A stretch of 7,218 bases of DNA from a bacterium. Lineage in GTDB: Bacteria > Desulfobacterota > Anaeroferrophillalia > Anaeroferrophillales > Tharpellaceae. The stretch covers positions 1-7,218 of the forward strand of contig JAOZKP010000144.1 in the NCBI GenBank assembly GCA_029935295.1. Direction: 5' to 3'. Numbering within the stretch: position 1 is the first letter of the stretch; each line of letters begins with the position of its first letter. Below, piece by piece: positions 6,301 to 7,218 of the stretch. Both the position numbers and the translations under genes were made by a program. The notes beneath the pieces are model-generated. The model had not been told where the DNA came from. It searched no databases and saw nothing but the letters and a program-made list of their open reading frames with translations.

Positions 6301-7218
6301 GGCTGGCAGCGGCTCTTCTCACATCCTGGACCCGTACCATCACATCATGGGTTCCCACCTGACCGGCAGTGGGAGTCCACTGAATAAGTCCCGTCCGGGC
6401 ATTAATGGACATGCCTCCCGGAGCCATATCCAGCAGGTAGGTCACGGCACCACCTTCTGGATCTATGGCATCTACATCATATTGATAGAGGGAAACTGCC
6501 TGAATAGCGGTCACCGGGTTAGTGGTGATCTGGGGCGGCTGATTTCTTATCCGACCCATGGAATAGAGATATACGGGAGCCGAAAGGACGGTCTCGTCAT
6601 CCAACTCGCAGCGCACCCGATACCAGTAGTCCTTGTACAATTCTACGTTGTAATCGATGAAAGTGGAATAGGTGGATGAGGTGGTTCCAATACTCGCAAA
6701 AGCCTCGTTCGGGCCCTTTTCGGAGCGCAGAATTTCGTACTCATTAACCCCGATGTGGGTCCAGGTAAGCTGGCACTTGGTTGCCTTGGGCCGGGCCGCA
6801 AGGTCGGTAACTCCGACCTTATAGATCATCACCTCGCCATAGGCCACATCGGTGAGGTTAGGCTGGCCGCTTCCGGGAAATACGGTGGCGGTATTGTCGG
6901 TTACTCGCAGGGCGATATCATGGCGGGCTGGTGTTGCGAATGGAAACAATACCGCTTGTTCGCCAGATCCTTCACTGAAATCATACGGAGCCACAAAATC
7001 GGCTTCCCATTCCCAGGAGATAATCGTGTCACCATCTCCTGCATCGATGTCATAGGAGCCGGAGCCGTTCACTTGGATGGGCTCTCCAACCGCCCCGATA
7101 TAAGGTCCTCCCATAACCGCGGTGGGCGGGTGCGGCGGGATAGTGATATGGATCACGTACTGGGTCGTATCAAAGCGCTCGGGCGTGCTGTTGTCGATCA
7201 CCTTGAGGGCAACCGTGT
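323..7218 (-). CDS. Giant PKD/Ig-domain RHS (YD-repeat) protein, 5' end beyond window
   Basis: Exported, polymorphic-toxin-like RHS protein. The frame is open without interruption from the right edge to a TAA at 323..325. The codon at 7199..7201 (GTG) is not the start: the frame continues upstream to the edge as T-V-A-L-K and then V-I-D-N, a typical final strand of a PKD/Ig domain, so the real N-terminus lies outside. Visible order: about nine beta-sandwich domains (residues 1-857), an RHS shell-entry segment (858-1045), YD repeats (1046-2016), the RHS core with P-L-T-F-R-D-P-S-G-L (2088-2097), and a 195-residue tip. In characterised RHS and TcC proteins the YD repeats form a closed cage around a C-terminal effector, which is released by self-cleavage near DPxGL. 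Here that role is inferred; the tip is not a recognised toxin. The Ig-like array suggests Sec export and surface or extracellular location, but the signal peptide would lie outside the window. No frameshift is seen. RHS assignment is very sure; function is not. Confidence 0.95.
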   Translation of the reverse strand, partial: TVALKVIDNSTPERFDTTQYVIHITIPPHPPTAVMGGPYIGAVGEPIQVNGSGSYDIDAGDGDTIISWEWEADFVAPYDFSEGSGEQAVLFPFATPARHDIALRVTDNTATVFPGSGQPNLTDVAYGEVMIYKVGVTDLAARPKATKCQLTWTHIGVNEYEILRSEKGPNEAFASIGTTSSTYSTFIDYNVELYKDYWYRVRCELDDETVLSAPVYLYSMGRIRNQPPQITTNPVTAIQAVSLYQYDVDAIDPEGGAVTYLLDMAPGGMSINARTGLIQWTPTAGQVGTHDVMVRVQDVRRAAASQFFTIMITPVSNTPPTVVINGPYAALVNEEVSFDASGSFDPDGSGIAGYHWVFGDGSDGHGIQTTHTYGAPGTYVVTLYVIDNGGATGHAETSCQVGLPNRPPIADAGGPYTGETGTPVQFDGSGSYDLDGDSLTYTWNFGDSTPAQTGIQVDHTYSAIGIYQASLEVDDGRGGIDTANIEVTITEPIINNPPVITSSPITSAAEGTPYSYNIEATDPDGDSLIYGLLTSPTGMGIDTVTGLITWIPDGTQAGSHPVEILVRDGYGNSTTQSFAINVAEAINSAPVITSSPPLTIYEVADYSYQVVAEDSEGDPLGFELTNAPVGMIVSVSGLIFWPQGPDRPDSTDVTIRVSDNQGGEAAQSWEIVLVPVPALEIGITVTPDPAGLGDTVIIELDISSYFAVVAETVTVNSNPVPVVNDQAQYPATAVGNYVVEATATDEHGATGTATTTFQVIDPNDTQPPEISVSLPPGLTVEAPYEIIGTISDPALVRYEISLAPRGSNDYRLIADGSSCVENGMLGTIDPTILTNGLYDLRITAYDANGNVSGGQSSEPIEINSKLKIGQFSLGFEDILIPVAGIPLTVTRAYNSFDKEKGDFGVGWDMLLGSGIKVEVTRTLGYNWYADYDYCFQAFMGQCMAWIYKLTTPNIPKVLVTYADGRQDRFEFTPEFSTQPALDPEWVIAAFTPLEGTTSTLDVVGSADLILVGGLAGDTLYDWDMEPFDPDLFRLTTAEGIVYIISRISGLQSITDRNGNTLTFGPDGVTHSTGLAIDMERDSENRITQIIDPEGATVQYSYNDNGDLIAFTNQEGDVTQYGYDYEHNLMSIIDPQGIEVLQIQYDEKGRMIGTVDGLGSSIDIFHDTENVTEYVTDRNGDTTAYEYDSDGNVIAVTDPLGKVTRYTYDDHGNQLSKTDALGNTAAWIYDERDNKLSETDPLGNTTTWTYNGRNQILTETDPLGNVTTYTYDSKGNWLSKTDALGSVISYTYDASGNRTSKTDCEGNVWTYTYDVYGNKITETDPLGNTTTWTYDAGGNVLTETDALGNTTVKEYDHLGNLILTTDPLGNIATTEYNSARKRSAEVDKNGNRTEYEYDANGKLILTRYPDGSTATKTYDANGNLATSTDKADRTTEYEYVAAAYNNNSERTLNRLVQIVHPDGSSIRFEYDAVGRMVATIDENGNRTESAYGVAGRKIRTIDALGNITTFAYDANGNQISVVDANEHTTQFGYDALGRKTITTFPDGTTTTAVYASSCSKQRKLSETDQAGGTTQFQYDPLGRLVQVTDALGNITTYSYDAAGNKLTQTDANGNTTSFNYDVLGRALTRTLPMGQGESFSYDANGNPVSKTDFNGEAIAYTYDSMNRLLRKQYPDASEVAFAFTPTGRRDNVTDARGITFYVYDSRDRMVAVHYPDGSAIEYTYDAKGNRTSVTVPSGTTAYAYDALNRLVGVTDPSAGVTAYAYDNLGNRASVTYPNGTVVTYNYDSLNRLIYLENSDSIGGMISSYTYTLGPAGNRFRVTEDTGRIIDYAYDSLYRLVQEEITDPVLGNETIDYTYDTVGNRLTKSDSSGVVTYSYNVNDQLITEARPVSTNTYAYDNNGNTVGKSDGVVTTTYGYDYENRLVQAQEGGSTTVYEYDADGIRTASDNGGVFIAYLVDKNRSYAQVLEERDSGGSLLARYVYGNDLLSQTRSGVISYYHYDGQMSTRKLTDTSGNITDSYVYDAFGTLLGWDGATENRYLYTGEQYDSNVGFYYLRARYYNQNAGRFMTHDPILGSQFEPVSFHRYLYCNANPLTFRDPSGLCCLTEQMSALSVLSVLVTSMVPTFVSAVAITSYVKLYGIAFELKYTGMYLLTSPSEEVQLLGLGLMQKANRLLEFSERWRGASEKGLKIYNTLLLIQSGFNTLGSIFARPPSGLGPIRSAQSAKVSTKAYEAERTISQVSEKVGVVIQNGGQIRISSEISGLQSNLSVMTNTIKDVGPFFQSAGISFAHSFFAEP
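326..910 (-). other. C-terminal tip of the RHS protein: unrecognised putative effector domain
   Basis: Residues 2098-2292 follow the D-P-S-G-L motif, the place where RHS proteins carry their interchangeable effector. The tip opens with Cys-Cys (2098-2099), then a strongly hydrophobic, membrane-helix-like stretch at about 2106-2131, an amphipathic region at 2150-2180 (S-P-S-E-E-V-Q and F-S-E-R-W-R-G), a second hydrophobic helix at about 2184-2204, a proline-glycine turn (R-P-P-S-G-L-G-P, 2206-2213), then a polar Ser/Ile/Val-rich tail ending F-F-A-E-P. I see no HNH, ADP-ribosyltransferase, deaminase, peptidase or metal-binding motif. A membrane-active domain is conceivable from the hydrophobic segments. 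Equally, this could be a degenerate or non-toxic tail. GC content is visibly lower than in the repeats. No function is assigned. Confidence 0.6.
914..1153 (-). other. RHS-repeat-associated core with DPxGL self-cleavage motif
   Basis: Residues 2017-2096 carry the conserved signature: Y-D-A-F-G, then R-Y-L-Y-T-G-E-Q-Y-D, G-F-Y-Y-L-R-A-R-Y-Y, G-R-F-M-T-H-D-P-I, R-Y-L-Y-C-N-A-N-P and finally P-L-T-F-R-D-P-S-G-L. Two aspartates stand out, D2066 (H-D-P) and D2093 (R-D-P-S-G), 27 residues apart; in TcC and RHS proteins an equivalent pair forms the aspartyl-protease site that cuts just after the final motif. The P-x4-D-P-x-G-L pattern is met exactly, so self-cleavage is expected by family knowledge. 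The first aspartate sits in D-P-I-L-G where D-P-I-G-L is usual, a small departure. Confidence 0.92.
2522..2593 (-). other. Irregular 24-residue YD unit with a cysteine
   Basis: Residues 1537-1560 start F-P-D-G-T-T-T-T but replace the expected Y-D-x-x-G turn by Y-A-S-S-C-S-K-Q-R-K, three residues longer than its neighbours. It contains one of only two cysteines in the shell (C1552; the other is in the D-C-E-G-N unit at 1298). Confidence 0.55.
2867..2899 (-). other. Insert interrupting the YD repeat register
   Basis: The unit starting at residue 1422 is about 31 residues long instead of 21. The extra segment, A-A-A-Y-N-N-N-S-E-R-T (1435-1445), ends the twelve-unit run. In a beta-cage this would be a loop protruding from the wall. 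After it the Y/H-P-D-G type of unit takes over. Confidence 0.6.
2939..3694 (-). repeat. Twelve tandem 63-base (21-residue) YD units in perfect register
   Basis: Units begin at residues 1170, 1191, 1212, 1233, 1254, 1275, 1296, 1317, 1338, 1359, 1380 and 1401, with no insertion or deletion between them. Most match T-D-x-x-G-N-x-T-x-x-x-Y-D-x-x-G-N-x-x-x-x. The likeness extends to DNA: plus-strand 3222..3256 and 3474..3508, exactly four units apart (252 bases), differ at only 3 of 35 positions, and both encode part of T-D-P-L-G-N-T-T-T-W-T-Y. This implies expansion by unequal recombination or slippage, recent enough for synonymous sites still to agree locally. Confidence 0.9.
4067..4630 (-). 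other. Shell-entry segment (start of the RHS cage, DUF6531-like role)
   Basis: Residues 858-1045 link the Ig-like array to the YD repeats. The opening L-K-I-G-Q-F-S-L-G-F-E-D, then I-P-V-A-G-I-P-L-T-V-T-R-A-Y-N-S, and F-G-V-G-W-D-M match the conserved stretch at the start of many RHS cages (elsewhere 'GLPLxxxRxYNS' followed by 'FGxGW'). It continues with V-T-Y-A-D-G-R-Q-D-R-F-E-F and L-T-T-A-E-G-I-V-Y, typical of the strands before the first YD unit. An aromatic stretch with two cysteines (C929, C937) is inserted in between. I did not match the Pfam model itself, so the name is by analogy. Confidence 0.75.
4631..4918 (-). other. Ig-like domain before the RHS cage
   Basis: Residues 762-857, from P-P-E-I-S-V-S-L-P to S-E-P-I-E-I. 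The pattern I-I-G-T-I-S-D-P followed by Y-E-I-S-L-A-P and G-L-Y-D-L-R-I-T-A-Y-D-A-N-G-N is what commonly precedes RHS cages in large secreted YD proteins (a 'variation versus cumulative property' Ig fold). Likely a rigid spacer. It holds a lone cysteine, C814. Confidence 0.65.
4931..5185 (-). other. Bacterial Ig-like domain
   Basis: Residues 673-757, from A-L-E-I-G-I-T-V-T-P-D-P to T-T-F-Q-V-I-D-P. A beta-strand pattern with the closing Y-V-V-E-A-T-A-T-D-E-H-G-A-T-G motif is typical of Ig-like repeats in bacterial surface proteins. It lacks the PKD signature (W-x-F-G-D-G). Confidence 0.65.
5195..5452 (-). other. Putative Ig (He_PIG / cadherin-like) domain 3
   Basis: Residues 584-669, starting A-P-V-I-T-S-S-P-P. 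It has the family pattern Y-S-Y-Q-V-V-A-E-D-S-E-G-D-P-L, then P-V-G-M-I-V and S-G-L-I-F-W-P-Q-G-P, then V-T-I-R-V-S-D-N-Q-G-G. The acidic D-x-E-G-D turn resembles calcium-binding loops of cadherin-like domains, so calcium-dependent stiffening is plausible but unproven. Confidence 0.8.
5471..5728 (-). other. Putative Ig (He_PIG / cadherin-like) domain 2
   Basis: Residues 492-577, starting P-P-V-I-T-S-S-P-I. Diagnostic strings are Y-S-Y-N-I-E-A-T-D-P-D-G-D-S-L, P-T-G-M-G-I-D, T-G-L-I-T-W-I-P and V-E-I-L-V-R-D-G-Y-G-N. It is a close relative of the domains at residues 222-309 and 584-669, indicating internal duplication. Confidence 0.85.
5747..5998 (-). other. PKD domain 3
   Basis: Residues 402-485: P-P-I-A-D-A-G-G-P-Y, F-D-G-S-G-S-Y-D-L-D-G-D, the hallmark Y-T-W-N-F-G-D, H-T-Y-S-A-I-G-I-Y, and V-D-D-G-R-G-G. 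This is a complete PKD fold signature. PKD domains are usually extracellular protein- or polysaccharide-binding spacers. Confidence 0.92.
6014..6262 (-). other. PKD domain 2
   Basis: Residues 314-396: P-P-T-V-V-I-N-G-P-Y, F-D-A-S-G-S-F-D-P-D-G, Y-H-W-V-F-G-D-G-S, H-T-Y-G-A-P-G-T-Y and V-I-D-N-G-G-A. It is a canonical PKD domain directly followed by another after a short linker (L-P-N-R). Confidence 0.93.
6275..6538 (-). other. Putative Ig (He_PIG / cadherin-like) domain 1
   Basis: Residues 222-309: P-P-Q-I-T-T-N-P-V, Y-Q-Y-D-V-D-A-I-D-P-E-G-G, P-G-G-M-S-I-N, T-G-L-I-Q-W-T-P-T, and V-M-V-R-V-Q-D. Same family as the domains at 492-577 and 584-669. The last loop reads V-R-R-A-A-A where relatives have an acidic D-G/N-x-G-G turn. 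Confidence 0.85.
6551..6814 (-). other. Fibronectin type III-like domain
   Basis: Residues 130-217. V-T-D-L-A-A-R-P, then C-Q-L-T-W-T, Y-E-I-L-R-S-E, and Y-K-D-Y-W-Y-R-V-R-C-E-L match the strands of an FN3 fold (Trp in strand B, Tyr in strand C, Y-x-Y-R-V in strand F). Two cysteines (C143, C198) sit in strands B and F, where a disulfide could form. Confidence 0.75.
6815..7129 (-). other. PKD-like domain 1 (divergent)
   Basis: Residues 25-129: P-P-T-A-V-M-G-G-P-Y, V-N-G-S-G-S-Y-D-I-D-A-G-D-G-D and I-S-W-E-W-E-A-D match PKD, but the usual W-x-F-G-D-G and H-x-Y motifs are replaced by W-E-A-D-F-V-A-P and L-F-P-F-A-T. The end is extended (V-T-D-N-T-A-T-V-F-P-G-S-G), making it longer than the other PKD domains. 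Residues before it (to the window edge) are the last strands of another such domain. Confidence 0.75.

Noticed and set aside
5489..7055. Plus-strand open frames opposite the PKD/Ig region
   Set aside because: They lie opposite well-conserved PKD and He_PIG domains and have no recognisable protein features.
7199..7201. GTG as the start codon of the RHS gene
   Set aside because: The frame stays open upstream to the window edge and encodes T-V-A-L-K before V-I-D-N, a normal PKD/Ig strand, so this valine is internal.

Overview
The window is almost entirely one very large, open-ended gene on the minus strand. It encodes a multidomain RHS/YD-repeat protein; at least 2297 codons lie inside the window and its 5' end is cut off by the right edge (7218). 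Downstream of its stop (323), after a 159-base AT-rich gap, a second minus-strand gene starts with a clear ribosome binding site, an ATG at 163 and a Sec signal peptide, and runs off the left edge. No tRNA, rRNA, CRISPR array, insertion sequence or plus-strand gene can be supported.

Layout of the RHS protein, N- to C-terminal (right to left): the end of a beta-sandwich domain, a PKD-like domain, a fibronectin-III-like domain, a putative Ig (He_PIG-type) domain, two PKD domains, two more He_PIG-type domains, two further Ig-like domains, a shell-entry segment resembling the start of many RHS proteins, about 970 residues of YD repeats (twelve of them in exact 63-base register), the RHS-associated core with its PxxxxDPxGL motif, and an unrecognised 195-residue C-terminal tip. 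Residue numbers in all entries count from the codon at 7199..7201, which is internal to the gene and is not its start.

The domain mix, the signal peptide on the neighbour and the roughly 50% GC content suggest a Gram-negative environmental bacterium. Desulfobacterota or another former deltaproteobacterial lineage is my best guess from familiarity with such PKD/RHS proteins; the sequence does not prove it.

Functional reading: the family forms a hollow beta-cage that encloses a C-terminal domain cleaved off at the DPxGL motif. The Ig-like array on the N-terminal side fits an exported or surface-attached protein better than a typical type VI (PAAR-linked) effector. The tip is more AT-rich than the rest of the gene and hydrophobic at its start, and it matches no toxin I recognise. 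There is no room for an immunity gene directly after it; the next gene looks like another exported protein, perhaps a tandem relative. The tip and the gene junction are the parts most worth following up.
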